A stretch of DNA of 64,000 bases, taken from positions 1 through 64,000 of the forward strand of contig JAJDCZ010000022.1 of assembly GCA_029260555.1 (NCBI GenBank), in the 5' to 3' direction. A program made the position numbers and the translations under genes. Each line of letters starts with the position of its first letter. The stretch's first letter is position 1. Below are positions 9,284 through 18,188 of the stretch, piece after piece. A model generated the notes under the pieces. That model searched no databases, had not been told where the DNA came from, and was given only the letters and a program-made list of their open reading frames with translations. The stretch comes from Phycisphaerales bacterium (GTDB lineage Bacteria; Planctomycetota; Phycisphaerae; Phycisphaerales; UBA1924).

Positions 9284-9289
9284 ACTCTC
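9268..9289. promoter_or_regulatory. Operator dyad overlapping the -10 box of the toxin-antitoxin promoter
   Basis: Perfect 8-bp inverted repeat GAGAGTAT (9268-9275), GGTACA spacer, ATACTCTC (9282-9289). It covers the -10 element, the expected place for autorepression by a Phd/YefM-type antitoxin or its toxin complex. Confidence 0.75.
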
Positions 9290-9346
9290 AGGCAGTGTGG
9301 GGTCTCGCTCGCAAACTGTCGAGAAAGGACACCAGTTAGGATACTC

Positions 9347-9616
9347 ATGACAAGCGAAACATTGGACATTTCTGAGGCACGTCGGACCTTCAATCAGCTT
9401 GATACACGGCTCGATAAGGAACCCGTGATTTATATCACGCGACACAACAAAGAGGCGTTTGCAGTTATCAATGTTGAGTTTTTGGAAACCATATTGGAGA
9501 CAATTGAGATTGTTTCAAATCCGGAATCGTACCGTATGTTTATGGAAAGCCTTGAGGATATCAAGGCAGGACGGCTCCATGATCAAGACGATGTCAGACG
9601 AGAACTCGACCTGTGA
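9347..9616 (+). CDS. Phd/YefM-family antitoxin
   Basis: 89 residues. The N-terminal DNA-binding half has the family pattern ISEARRTFNQL...PVIYITRHNKEAFAVINVEFLE; the C-terminal half (ESYRMFMESLEDIKAGRLHDQDDVRREL) is the toxin-neutralising tail. It should bind the toxin and repress the operon through the two dyads upstream. AGGA lies five bases before ATG. Base composition is visibly AT-richer than the neighbouring genes, consistent with horizontal acquisition. The stop TGA overlaps the toxin ATG by one base. Confidence 0.88.
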   Translation: MTSETLDISEARRTFNQLDTRLDKEPVIYITRHNKEAFAVINVEFLETILETIEIVSNPESYRMFMESLEDIKAGRLHDQDDVRRELDL

Positions 9617-9990
9617 TGAATGATCCTCCTCAAAGACTTGTAACTATTCAATGGACAACGACTGCAAAAGAGGCCCTGCGAGGGCTACCTAAAAAAGTTG
9701 CGAAAGGCCTTCTCGACAAAGCAGAAGAACTGTATAAATGCGAGGATCCGAAAACTGCACACAAACCACTTACTGGACCACTAAAAGGAAATTACAGAAT
9801 TACTTACGCCAGGTATCGCGCAGTTTATTCAGTAGAAGAGGAAGATATTGCTAATGGCGATGTTTTTGTTCACATCAGGGTCCTGTTTGTGGCTGCGGGT
9901 ATTCGCAAAGAGCGTAGTAAAAAAGATGTTTACGCTGTTGCGCAAAAAATCGTTGAATTAGGAGTTGTCAACATAGATCCTGTAGATTGA
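9616..9990 (+). CDS. RelE/ParE-superfamily toxin
   Basis: 124 residues. Visible family features: IQWTTTAKEALRGLPKK at the start, then PLTGPLKGNYRITYARYRAVYSV (the conserved L-x-G-x-YR...YR-x-x-Y core near 50-68) and a final beta strand with VFVHIRVLFVAAGIRKE. The tail after residue 100 is longer than in short RelE toxins. Members either cleave mRNA on the ribosome (RelE) or poison gyrase (ParE); sequence alone does not decide. Start ATG 9616 overlaps the antitoxin stop (TGATG), indicating translational coupling. Confidence 0.82.
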   Translation: MNDPPQRLVTIQWTTTAKEALRGLPKKVAKGLLDKAEELYKCEDPKTAHKPLTGPLKGNYRITYARYRAVYSVEEEDIANGDVFVHIRVLFVAAGIRKERSKKDVYAVAQKIVELGVVNIDPVD

Positions 9991-10214
9991 AAACCGAACG
10001 AACAGCTTACTTTCTGGTCTCGCTTGTTGTTCATGACCCAGATATACTCTGATGAATAGTGAACTCATCTGTAAGTAAGCCCGATCAGGGCTTGGGTTTA
10101 AAGTGAACCACTAACGGGATTACATGGGGTAAGAGGGTAGTGGAGCTTGCTTTGGGGGGCGATGGTGCCAACAATCGTGCCACTGAGATGGTGTCCGAAG
10201 AAGGGTCCAAAGCT

Positions 10215-10541
10215 ATGTACGCAATTATTGAAGAATCAGGTGGCCAGCGAAGGGTTGAACAGGGCGAGGAGATCCTGATCGATCTGTTCAAGCAAGGCAA
10301 CGCAGAAGCTGGCGATGCGATCACCTTTGACAAGGTGCTGATTGTTGGCGATGAGGGCGGAGAAGCCAAGCTGGGCACGCCATATGTTGATGGTGCCAGT
10401 GTGAAGGCTGAGATCGTGGATCCCATGATCAAAGGCAAAAAGCTTTATATCTACAAGTTCCGGGCCAAGAAAGGCTACCGCAGAAAGACAGGGCATCGCC
10501 AACGCTATACCTCTGTCAAGGTCACCAGCATCGCAGGCTGA
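10215..10541 (+). CDS. rplU: 50S ribosomal protein L21
   Basis: 108 residues, full length. MYAIIEESGGQRRVEQGEEI at the start and KKGYRRKTGHRQRYTSVKV at the end are hallmark L21 segments. It binds 23S rRNA in the large subunit. ATG 10215 matches the universal L21 N-terminus. In most bacteria rpmA (L27) follows directly; here a terminator follows within 40 bases and no L27 frame is present, so rpmA must lie elsewhere. Confidence 0.95.
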   Translation: MYAIIEESGGQRRVEQGEEILIDLFKQGNAEAGDAITFDKVLIVGDEGGEAKLGTPYVDGASVKAEIVDPMIKGKKLYIYKFRAKKGYRRKTGHRQRYTSVKVTSIAG

Positions 10542-10575
10542 CCCGGCGAGTGCATTTATTTTGAGAAAGATTCAC

Positions 10576-10600
10576 ACCCCGGCATCGCGTCGGGGTTTTT
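10576..10600 (+). terminator. Rho-independent terminator after rplU
   Basis: CCCCG (10577-10581), loop GCATCGCGT, CGGGG (10591-10595), then five T. The structure closes a monocistronic rplU transcript. Confidence 0.8.
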
Positions 10601-10644
10601 ATTTGTGTCGTCTGATAACCGATGATGAATAAGCAACGAGGGCT

Positions 10645-10693
10645 GGGAGGGGGCTGGGAGGGGGGTGGGGTGGGGGTGGGGTGGGGGTGGGGA
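10645..10693 (+). repeat. G-run minisatellite between rplU and smc
   Basis: Repeats of the type GGGGTGGGGGT between two convergent genes. Many runs of four or five G make G-quadruplex formation plausible on the plus strand. Confidence 0.7.
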
Positions 10694-10800
10694 GTGAGAA
10701 AAAAACGGCGGAGTTTGCATGGGTGACGAACTTGCCCCGAGGAGGTGTCGTACCAGTGGGGTACCAAACGCAGTGTTTCTTCTTTCTCCTCCTGTGAAAA

Positions 10801-10828
10801 AGGCTCTCTCCATTCGAGAGCTTTTTTT
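10801..10828. terminator. Terminator at the 3' end of smc, usable on both strands
   Basis: GCTCTC (10803-10808), loop TCCATTC, GAGAGC (10816-10821), flanked by an A-run on the left and seven T on the right. The T-run overlaps the smc stop codon. In the smc direction the stem is followed by CCTTTTTC. Confidence 0.75.
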
Positions 10829-13800
10829 ACATTTTTGTGGGCGAGGTGATTTGAGATTCCTGCCTCATGTTGGCCAGCGACTGGCGGAGTGAGCCCTGGT
10901 TTTCGGAGGCTTCGCTTTGGACAGCTTCCGGGGGTGGTGGAGGTGGTGGGGCGGTTTCGTCAGCTTTGAGGGCGGAAGGCTTGATCGAGCCATCGGTTTT
11001 GACCTGATCAAAGCGCACACTGACGCGTTTGGAAACGCCTTTTTCCTGCATGGTGATGCCATAGAGGCGGTCGGCAGCCTGCATGGTTCGTTTGTTGTGG
11101 GTGATGACGATGAAGTGGCTGGAGGATGCGAAATCTCGCACGACCGAGCAGTAGCGATCGACATTGGCATCATCCAGAGCGGCATCAACTTCGTCGAGGA
11201 TGCAGAAGCACGAGGGCTTGGACTTGAAGATCGCAAGAAGGAGGGCGACCGCGGTGAGGGTTTTTTCGCCGCCTGAGAGCTGATTTATAGAGCGGGGTTC
11301 TTTTCCCGGGGGTTTAGCGATGATCTCGATGCCCGATTCGAGCAGATCGATTTCATCGGTCTGAACTTTCTGGATGCCCTGATCGGTCTGAACTTCTTTG
11401 ATCAGAGGCATGAGACGGATTTCTGCACGCCCGCCACCAAAGAGCTTGCGGAACATGCCATCGCGACCTGCAAAGTGTTCGCTGATGCGTTCAAAGACCT
11501 CGCCGAAGCGCTCTCTGGAAGCAAGGTTGAGTTGATCGATGAGCTCGATGAGCTTCACGCGGGCATCGTCGATGTCGGCAACTTGCTTGATAAGGTCTTC
11601 GTTGCGCTGGGCCAGGGTTTGTTCTTCATCGATGGCATCGAGGTTGACATTGCCGAGCGATTTGATCTGGGTGCGAAGTTCCTGAATGCACGCCTTTGCA
11701 GGAGCATGTTCGATGCGAAGGACATCGCCGCTTGCCATGACAGCGCAGTATTCAAAATAATCGCCTGCCAGATCGATAGCGAGTTCCTCTGCGGTGCGTT
11801 CTTCGAGGGCTTCGCGTTTGATTTCCAGCTCACGCCGAGCAACTTCGACGCTGTGCCAGTCTCGCTCGATGATCTTGGCCTGCTGACGGGCTTGCCCGAC
11901 GCGGCGGGAAAACTCATCTGCCCGCTCTTTTGCGCTGGCCAGATTGGTGACGAGTTGCTGAGTTTGTGCTTCGAGCTGTTGCCCGGTTTCACGCGCTTCA
12001 GTGATGGCCAGGTCGATTGATGCGAGTGATTGTTCGTGTTCAGCTCTTTGGGTTTGAGCCTGGAGCATATGGTTGGTGAGGTTTTCTTTCTGGCGTGAAG
12101 ATTCTTCAAACGCAGCTTCAAGGCGTCGGCGTTCGCGACGCGCAGAGCTGAGCTGTTCTCCAAGCTGACCGACACGCACTCGGGCAGTGGTCATCTGCTC
12201 GGTGGCAGCTTCAATGCGATGGTCAGCTTTGGTGATCTGGGTTTCGATTATCTCAGCTTTGGCTTGTTGTTCATCGTGCAGGCCTGCCAACTTCTCAGCC
12301 CGCTGAACAAGCTCAGCACACTCTCGTTCCAGTGTGACCTTGCGAACACGAAGCTGGGCGGTTTCTTCGCTGATCCCTTCGCGTTCGCGCTCCAGGCGGG
12401 CGATCGCCATGTTGATCTGATCACACCGGGTTTGTTCAGCAAGGAGCAGACGCTGACGCTCGGTGTGTTGAGACTGAAACCCGGCTTTTTCCTGAGCGAG
12501 TCTGGCAACTTCTGAATCCGCAGCCTGGAGTCTGGATCTTTCAGTTTCCAACTGGTCTTGAATGGCAGACAATTCTTTGTGCAGTTCAGCAAGTTCACTT
12601 TTCTGGCCCAGCACGCCTGAGGCATCCTCGCCGGACATGGGACCTGTCCACACCACGCCTGAGGAGCTGAGCACGGTGCCATCTTGCGTCACAAAGCGGA
12701 TGGACGATGCGTTTTCTGGCAGAGCCGCAGCCAAGAGCAAGGCTGCATCAAGATCCTGCACCAGATATAGACCTGCAAGCAGCCGATCGAGCAGCTGATC
12801 CAGATCTGGGATGTCCTGAGTGTTGCGCTGATTGGCCCAGATGACTTGACGCAAAGGCGTGACCCTGCTGCTGGTGAGTACCTGTGCAGGAAGCTCTGCG
12901 GGCAGGATCTGGGTGCATGGTGCATGGATGGGCAGGAAGCCAACACGCCCTGGGAGTTGCTTGAGCGCCTCGGCATCGGGTAGATCCGAGAGCGATTGGA
13001 CAACGAGGCTGGTGAGTGTGGCACCTAATGCTGCTTCGATGGCTGCAGCATGAGCGGAGTCGGTTTCGATCAGATCGGCCAAGGGTGCGATGATGCTTTC
13101 AAAGCCCTGGTTTGAGGCTTTGCAATCAAGCACATGGCGGACAGCTTTGCCAAGTGATTGGCGTGAATCGACCAGTTCCTGCAGCGTGGAGCGTCTGGCA
13201 TCAAGCCGAATGGCGGTTTCGTCCAGTTCAGAGACGCGGCTGGAAAGTTGCCTCTGATCTGCTGAAAGACTTTGCTCACGGGCATCGTGCTCGACGAGCT
13301 GTTGATCCAGACTTGTCAACTGGGTTTGTAGTGAAGTGATCTGATCTTCGGAGGCTTTGAGTGAAGCTGAATGATCCTGAAACTCGCTCTGGAAGGACTG
13401 GGCTTTGGCGTGCAGAGCGGAGATCTGTTCGTCGATGGAATCGACTCGGCGCTGGTCTGCTTGTTGTGATGCAAGAAGGGTTGCGCGTTCGCGGTCGATG
13501 CGTGCTGCTGCGGATCTGTATTCTGCGAGCTTTGAGCGTTGATCGTTGAGCTGTTCGAGAATGGCTGCTCTGGCTTCAGAAGTTTGCCGCAGATCGCGCT
13601 CAGCATCAGCAACTTGCTCAGAGAGAGCTGCAACCTGGTCCGCAGCGTCCTGCAGGTCAGACTGGATCTTCTGGATGCGGCTGAGGGTTTCTTCGAGTCT
13701 TTGCTGATCGATCCGGGTGCGTTCCCGGGCATCCTGGATGGCCCGCTGGGTCATCTGCTTTTTCTGAAGGCTGGATTGCTCGTCATGCAGAGCCTGGAGT

Positions 13801-14756
13801 TTGGCATGCTCGAGTTCCTTGTGCTGATGCTGAAGTTTCTGGAGGTGAATCTCAGCATCCTGATGGGCGGATTCGAGCTGGGCGAGCGCTTCGGATGCTT
13901 TTTGGCGGGTTTGTTCAAGGTCAGCGATGCGTGAGGTGAGGCCATCGAGCCTTTGACGCAGGTCGTCGTATTCATCAAAGGACAGCGTCATGCGCAGAGC
14001 AGAGCGTTCCTGGTCCAGCTCGAGAAAACGCCTTGCTCTGGAGGCCTGGCCTTTGACGATGCGAAGTCTACGGTCAGTAGAGGCGAGTTGCTCGCGTGTG
14101 CGGGTGAGGTTGACCTCGGTGCGTTCGAGCTTGCGCTGAGCTTCAACGCGGCGCTGCTTGTAGCGGGCAATGCCAGCAGCCTCTTCAAAGATGGTGCGGC
14201 GTTCCTGAGGATTCGACAAGAGCATGGCATCAACCTTGCCCTGTTCAATAATGGAGTACGCATCAGCACCCACACCGGTATCCAGAAAGAGTTCACGGAT
14301 GTCGCGAAGCCTGACACGCTTGTTGTTGATGAGGTAATGGCTGGTGCCATCGCGAAAGAGCTTGCGCTCAACATCGACTTCTTCAGCATCAATGGGCAGG
14401 GTTCGGCGTTTTGTGGTTGCCCAAGTCACGCCATTTTCTAATGCGTGGCCTGAGGTCTTATCATGATGAGAGTCTGATGCATCCTGGGCAATGATGGGGT
14501 TGTCAAAGGTGAGTGTAACCGAGGCGAGACCGAGGGGTTTTCTGCCCGCTGAGCCTGCGAAGATGACATCGATCATTTCTTTGCCACGGAGGCTTTTGCT
14601 GGATCGTTCGCCGAGGACCCATTTGATGGCATCGACGATGTTTGACTTGCCGCAGCCGTTGGGACCGACGATGCCGGTGACGGACTGGTCAAAGGTGAAC
14701 TGGGTTCGATCAGCGAAGGATTTGAACCCTGAGAGTGTCAGCTTAGATAACCGCAT
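10827..14756 (-). CDS. smc: Chromosome segregation protein SMC
   Basis: 1309 residues, slightly longer than the usual ~1170-1200. Walker A GPNGCGKSN (31-39), two long coiled coils, a Gly-poor hinge near the middle (about 520-690), the ABC signature LSGGEKT and Walker B CILDEVDAALDD near the C-terminus. It condenses and organises chromosomal DNA together with ScpA and ScpB, which are not in this window. The Pro-rich tail (seven consecutive Pro) is an extra after the ATPase head. Start ATG 14756 has GGAGG four bases upstream and gives the universal MRLSKLTLSGFKSF start; a 21-residue upstream extension is unsupported. Confidence 0.95.
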   Translation of the reverse strand: MRLSKLTLSGFKSFADRTQFTFDQSVTGIVGPNGCGKSNIVDAIKWVLGERSSKSLRGKEMIDVIFAGSAGRKPLGLASVTLTFDNPIIAQDASDSHHDKTSGHALENGVTWATTKRRTLPIDAEEVDVERKLFRDGTSHYLINNKRVRLRDIRELFLDTGVGADAYSIIEQGKVDAMLLSNPQERRTIFEEAAGIARYKQRRVEAQRKLERTEVNLTRTREQLASTDRRLRIVKGQASRARRFLELDQERSALRMTLSFDEYDDLRQRLDGLTSRIADLEQTRQKASEALAQLESAHQDAEIHLQKLQHQHKELEHAKLQALHDEQSSLQKKQMTQRAIQDARERTRIDQQRLEETLSRIQKIQSDLQDAADQVAALSEQVADAERDLRQTSEARAAILEQLNDQRSKLAEYRSAAARIDRERATLLASQQADQRRVDSIDEQISALHAKAQSFQSEFQDHSASLKASEDQITSLQTQLTSLDQQLVEHDAREQSLSADQRQLSSRVSELDETAIRLDARRSTLQELVDSRQSLGKAVRHVLDCKASNQGFESIIAPLADLIETDSAHAAAIEAALGATLTSLVVQSLSDLPDAEALKQLPGRVGFLPIHAPCTQILPAELPAQVLTSSRVTPLRQVIWANQRNTQDIPDLDQLLDRLLAGLYLVQDLDAALLLAAALPENASSIRFVTQDGTVLSSSGVVWTGPMSGEDASGVLGQKSELAELHKELSAIQDQLETERSRLQAADSEVARLAQEKAGFQSQHTERQRLLLAEQTRCDQINMAIARLEREREGISEETAQLRVRKVTLERECAELVQRAEKLAGLHDEQQAKAEIIETQITKADHRIEAATEQMTTARVRVGQLGEQLSSARRERRRLEAAFEESSRQKENLTNHMLQAQTQRAEHEQSLASIDLAITEARETGQQLEAQTQQLVTNLASAKERADEFSRRVGQARQQAKIIERDWHSVEVARRELEIKREALEERTAEELAIDLAGDYFEYCAVMASGDVLRIEHAPAKACIQELRTQIKSLGNVNLDAIDEEQTLAQRNEDLIKQVADIDDARVKLIELIDQLNLASRERFGEVFERISEHFAGRDGMFRKLFGGGRAEIRLMPLIKEVQTDQGIQKVQTDEIDLLESGIEIIAKPPGKEPRSINQLSGGEKTLTAVALLLAIFKSKPSCFCILDEVDAALDDANVDRYCSVVRDFASSSHFIVITHNKRTMQAADRLYGITMQEKGVSKRVSVRFDQVKTDGSIKPSALKADETAPPPPPPPEAVQSEASENQGSLRQSLANMRQESQITSPTKM

Positions 14757-14856
14757 GCAACCTCCATGTCGCGTCAAGCGCGTGGGCCTGGCGTTCCCAG
14801 CATCCTGCTGGGGGTTCAAGGCGCTGCACGAGGGGGGCTACAGCGCGTGTCCTGCC

Positions 14857-14887
14857 TAAAAACAGATCGACACACCGAGTGTCGATC
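14857..14887 (-). terminator. Terminator of the FlgI-like lipoprotein gene
   Basis: Perfect 9-bp inverted repeat GATCGACAC / GTGTCGATC (14865-14873 and 14879-14887); read on the minus strand it is followed by TGTTTTTAGG. Confidence 0.8.
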
Positions 14888-14955
14888 CATTGAAAAACAC
14901 ATGGGCAGCACATCAAGAACATGATACAGCAGATTGGGGCCGGATACGAGTCTGG

Positions 14956-16947
14956 TTATGGATTGTTCTGCGTGTTTCCACCCAGAGGCACGATTCTGGA
15001 TTTGCGTTTTTGCTCATCGGTGACTTCCGGAAGTTGATAATCTTCGAGTTGCTCATAGAGGGGGCGGTCGTCGCGGTCAGTTTCAGTCTCGGGTCTGACG
15101 CGGGTTTCAACGGGCTTGGAAGCCTTGGCAAGCTGAGCCATCAGGCGATCCTGCTCAGTGGCAAAGGCTGCGGGAATGGCACCGGCTTTTTCAAGTTCAT
15201 ACAGAGCGCCGACGACCTCAGCATAAGAAAGCCCCAGACCTGTACGGGGATCTTCGGGGGTGGGTGTGTGAGAGAGGAATGCGATCAGATCGGTGAGCCT
15301 CGGATTGACCTGGTCGATGATGACTTTGCCAGTGCGATAGTCCTTGTACCAGATGCGGGCTTTGGTGCCTGATTCTGAAGGCAGATCCAGCATGAGCCGA
15401 TCTGACCATGCCGAGGCGAGAGTGGGTCTTTTCAGAGCGATATCGCTGCCGAAGATGACGATCTTGGGAACGCCTTGCTGGGTGATGTAGACGGTGGGTC
15501 TGGATGAAGGGACGATATCAAGCAGGAACTTGCCGGTGACAAGGCTTCTCTGGACACGCTGAAGAGTATTGCCTGTCAGGCGGGATTCTGCAGCCAGGCG
15601 CATCGCGTGAAGGCTGGTGGATGAGCCTTGCCCTGCTGAGAGCTGAGCCCGGATCATGCGGTTTAATTGCACGCGTTCTGCACGGGTTGCCAATGCTTCA
15701 TAAGCTGCGACACGGACTTCCAGATCGTTGTCATTGACAAGATCCAGGAGCCATTGATCAACCTTGGGACCAGCAGGCAAGTCAGTCAGAAACTCCACAG
15801 CGACGGATCTGAGGTAGGCAGGCCCTGAGACAGCCAACTGGTACAGGGGTTCAGCGGTTTCTGGATCTCCCAGACCAGCGCCAGCACGGAGAGCAGCCAT
15901 GCGGGGGATCAGTTCGCTGTGGTCGTAGAGCTCGCGAAGGAAACCCTTGGAGACGGGGCCGAGCCCCTGCAGGCACCATGCGAGTTCTTCTGCAAGCCAG
16001 GGCTGATCAATGAGGGCTTGCGTGTAACGCTTTGCGTGTCGTTTTGGAGCGGTCTGGTCGATCTGGAGGTAACGCACGAGGTTGACAAACGACTGCATTT
16101 CGCTGCGAAAGGCGTTGGGCACACGAATGGAGATAAAGCGATCATCACGGCCTCTTGCGGTTTGTCCCTGATCCCCTGGGCCGGGCGGGAAGCGGGAGTT
16201 GATAGCTGAAACGATTGACCTGGCGCGAACATGCGAAGGATTGTCGAGCATGAGCGTGAGTTCAAGTTCATGCGTGATGGAACCCCCATCGAAGATTCGG
16301 CCAGTGGTCTGGGTGATGGTGCTGAGATCTGAAGCGGGATCCTGGAAGGGGTTGATAAAGACGGGACCACGGGCCGAAGCGATGATGCGTGTTTTGGTGC
16401 CTCCGAGTGCGGTGGGTGGTCCGAGGCGAAGGTCTGTGGTCCAGAGGATGCCGCCTTCGAGCGAAGTTGTGCCTGAGCCTGAGAGGGTGCGAACATAGAC
16501 ATCAAAGGATTCGCCGTCGGGTAGCCCCGGCGGTATGGCAGCCTGGACAAGCACAATGGAGACGCTGGGGTCGCGGAGCATTTGCCGGGGGGTCATGCTT
16601 TCGTAGGCTGTACCTTGAAGGGCGTTGCTGGTTCTGGAGATGCCTCGTTTGCCCATTTCCTGTTCGATCTGGAGCGAGATGCGTTCGGGAACCTGTCCGC
16701 CACCGGTGTTGTTGAGGCCTACGACAACGCCATAGCCTGAAACAATGACGGGCTGAATGCCACGCATGGTTGTTTCAGCGACAACGGTGCCTCTCAGGAC
16801 ATCGGGGTAGTTCTTTGTGACAACTTGAACAGATCGTGCACGCTGGCGGGGTTTCTCGCCGGTGCCACAGCCGACAGAGGTCAGCATGGCAACAAAAGCT
16901 GCGAACCCGAGACTGAACAGGATGAAGGAGCGGGTGGTGATGGACAT
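14956..16947 (-). CDS. FlgI-like (flagellar P-ring) domain lipoprotein with helical-repeat insert
   Basis: 663 residues. Lipoprotein signal peptide with lipobox LTSVGC, so probably envelope-anchored. Residues ~50-330 match the P-ring protein FlgI in outline: IQPVIVSGYGVVVGLNNTG, then IPPGLPDGESFDVYVRTLSGSGTTSLEGG (compare the FlgI SLxGG segment) and VNAFRSEMQSF-like strands. Residues ~340-480 are alpha-helical with HEAT-like repeats (AALRAGAGLGDPETAEPLYQLA), and a charged tail follows. No flagellar genes are nearby, so a flagellar role is doubtful. ATG 16947 is chosen because it starts the signal peptide and has AGGA upstream. Confidence 0.7.
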   Translation of the reverse strand: MSITTRSFILFSLGFAAFVAMLTSVGCGTGEKPRQRARSVQVVTKNYPDVLRGTVVAETTMRGIQPVIVSGYGVVVGLNNTGGGQVPERISLQIEQEMGKRGISRTSNALQGTAYESMTPRQMLRDPSVSIVLVQAAIPPGLPDGESFDVYVRTLSGSGTTSLEGGILWTTDLRLGPPTALGGTKTRIIASARGPVFINPFQDPASDLSTITQTTGRIFDGGSITHELELTLMLDNPSHVRARSIVSAINSRFPPGPGDQGQTARGRDDRFISIRVPNAFRSEMQSFVNLVRYLQIDQTAPKRHAKRYTQALIDQPWLAEELAWCLQGLGPVSKGFLRELYDHSELIPRMAALRAGAGLGDPETAEPLYQLAVSGPAYLRSVAVEFLTDLPAGPKVDQWLLDLVNDNDLEVRVAAYEALATRAERVQLNRMIRAQLSAGQGSSTSLHAMRLAAESRLTGNTLQRVQRSLVTGKFLLDIVPSSRPTVYITQQGVPKIVIFGSDIALKRPTLASAWSDRLMLDLPSESGTKARIWYKDYRTGKVIIDQVNPRLTDLIAFLSHTPTPEDPRTGLGLSYAEVVGALYELEKAGAIPAAFATEQDRLMAQLAKASKPVETRVRPETETDRDDRPLYEQLEDYQLPEVTDEQKRKSRIVPLGGNTQNNP

Positions 16948-17519
16948 GCGAGGGATCCTTGCAACTTTGAGCATGAGCTGTGATTGTAGGTGGCGTTTTG
17001 CGCAGCCTCTGGTGTCGTGAGTGAAGCGTTTTGTGCACAACCCGCAGCGGCTGGCTGAGCATGGTTTTCGATCGCGCTGATTCGCAGGGAAGTGGTCAAT
17101 GGATGCAAAGAACAGAATAAATAAGTGGTTACAGATGCGCAATGGCAAAAGAGTGTTCAACGGACCGATTAGAATGCTAACCAGGTAAAACGAGAAGGGT
17201 TACAAAAAGTTTTGCGAGGTAACTGCTTGTGTGGTCTGTATTTTCGGTTTTAGAGACAGGTTATTCACATTAAAAGATCTGTATTTTGGGGATCAACGGC
17301 TTGCAGACACGATCTGTAGTGGTGTATGCTGTATGTCTTCAAGGAAAACCTTCTTGTTTGTTCGGCTTGTGTATTATGTTTGACAGGCTTAATGTGTACT
17401 TGCATTGGTTTTGATGCATGGCGCTATCTGTGTGTGATCGTGTGGTGAGTGGTGGTTGAGAGAGAGGGGGATTCGGGTTGATTTGAGGGGGATGGGCGTG
17501 GAAAAAAGGAGTGCGTGCG
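16948..17519. other. Intergenic region of about 570 bp between divergent genes
   Basis: No credible gene. It is AT-richer than its surroundings between 17200 and 17420. A single DnaA-box match TTATTCACA lies at 17261-17269, and an AAGG/CCTT dyad near 17340. Promoters for both flanking genes must be here, but I cannot fix their boxes with confidence. Confidence 0.5.
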
Positions 17520-18092
17520 GTGGGCGTGTTATGTGACTCTCAGATTCGGGCAATGGTGGATATCAAGCCCTTTGAAGCGTCGGTCAAGAGGCCTTCGCGG
17601 ATTTCGTATGGCGTATCCAGCTATGGGTACGATGTGCGTGTCGGGGGGCGGTTCAAGATCTTCACACCCACGCCGATCAATGGCGGGACGACGGTGGTTG
17701 ATCCCAAAGCGTTTTCTGATGAGATGATGGTCGAGGTTGATTGCGAAGCGCTGGGTCGTGACCATGTGGTTGTGCCTCCCAACTCGTTTGCGTTGTGTGA
17801 GACGGTTGAGTATCTGGAGGTGCCTCGGGATGTACTGGTGATCTGTGTGGGCAAGAGCACCTATGCCAGGTGCGGGATCATTGTTAATGTGACGCCGCTC
17901 GAGCCGGAGTGGCGAGGCAAGGTGACGCTGGAGATTTCCAACACCACGCCTTTGCCCGCACGGGTCTATGCAGGTGAGGGGATTGCACAGTTGATATTTC
18001 TCAAAGCGGATCAAGTGTGTGAAAAGAGTTACGCGGACAAGGGCGGGAAGTATCAGGATCAGGCGGGGCTGACGCTGCCCAAGGTTGATTAG
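17520..18092 (+). CDS. dcd: dCTP deaminase
   Basis: 190 residues. Deaminates dCTP to dUTP for thymidylate synthesis (the bifunctional form also hydrolyses dUTP). Family motifs: LCDSQIRAM start, SYGYDVRVG near 32-40, and [14 protein letters not shown] with the catalytic glutamate, then GEGIAQLIF. The usual trimeric dUTPase-like fold is expected. GTG 17520 is chosen because AAAGGAG at 17505-17511 lies eight bases upstream. It is followed after 96 bases by the ribonucleotide reductase gene, forming a deoxynucleotide supply pair. Confidence 0.92.
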   Translation: MGVLCDSQIRAMVDIKPFEASVKRPSRISYGVSSYGYDVRVGGRFKIFTPTPINGGTTVVDPKAFSDEMMVEVDCEALGRDHVVVPPNSFALCETVEYLEVPRDVLVICVGKSTYARCGIIVNVTPLEPEWRGKVTLEISNTTPLPARVYAGEGIAQLIFLKADQVCEKSYADKGGKYQDQAGLTLPKVD

Positions 18093-18188
18093 CAGTTTGA
18101 GGCATGATGTGCTGGTGAGCGTTTGGGCTCATATGTTGTTTGTTTGCGGAGTTTCAAGGACGATTTTGGTAAGAAGAGGCGTACTTAG

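Larger units (their letters stand above)
8890..9346. other. Intergenic region of about 457 bp upstream of the toxin-antitoxin operon
   Basis: Holds the toxin-antitoxin promoter and dyads at its right end. A minus-strand frame at 8939-9184 (81 codons) has a helix-turn-helix-like stretch (AISRLCDSSKASAFRQLADAGTI) but no ribosome site and a stop codon three codons upstream of its ATG. It could be a decayed DNA-binding protein fragment, or chance. Confidence 0.4.

Noticed and set aside
10645-10693. Short tandem units that look superficially like a CRISPR array
   Set aside because: Units are about 11 bp with no unique spacers and no cas genes; simple G-run minisatellite.
14956-16947. A flagellar operon around the FlgI-like gene
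   Set aside because: Neighbours are smc and dcd; no other flagellar gene is present in the window.
18093-18188. Cobalamin riboswitch before the B12-dependent reductase
   Set aside because: The 96-base gap is too short, and neither this region nor the sequence before 808 shows a B12-box-like motif.
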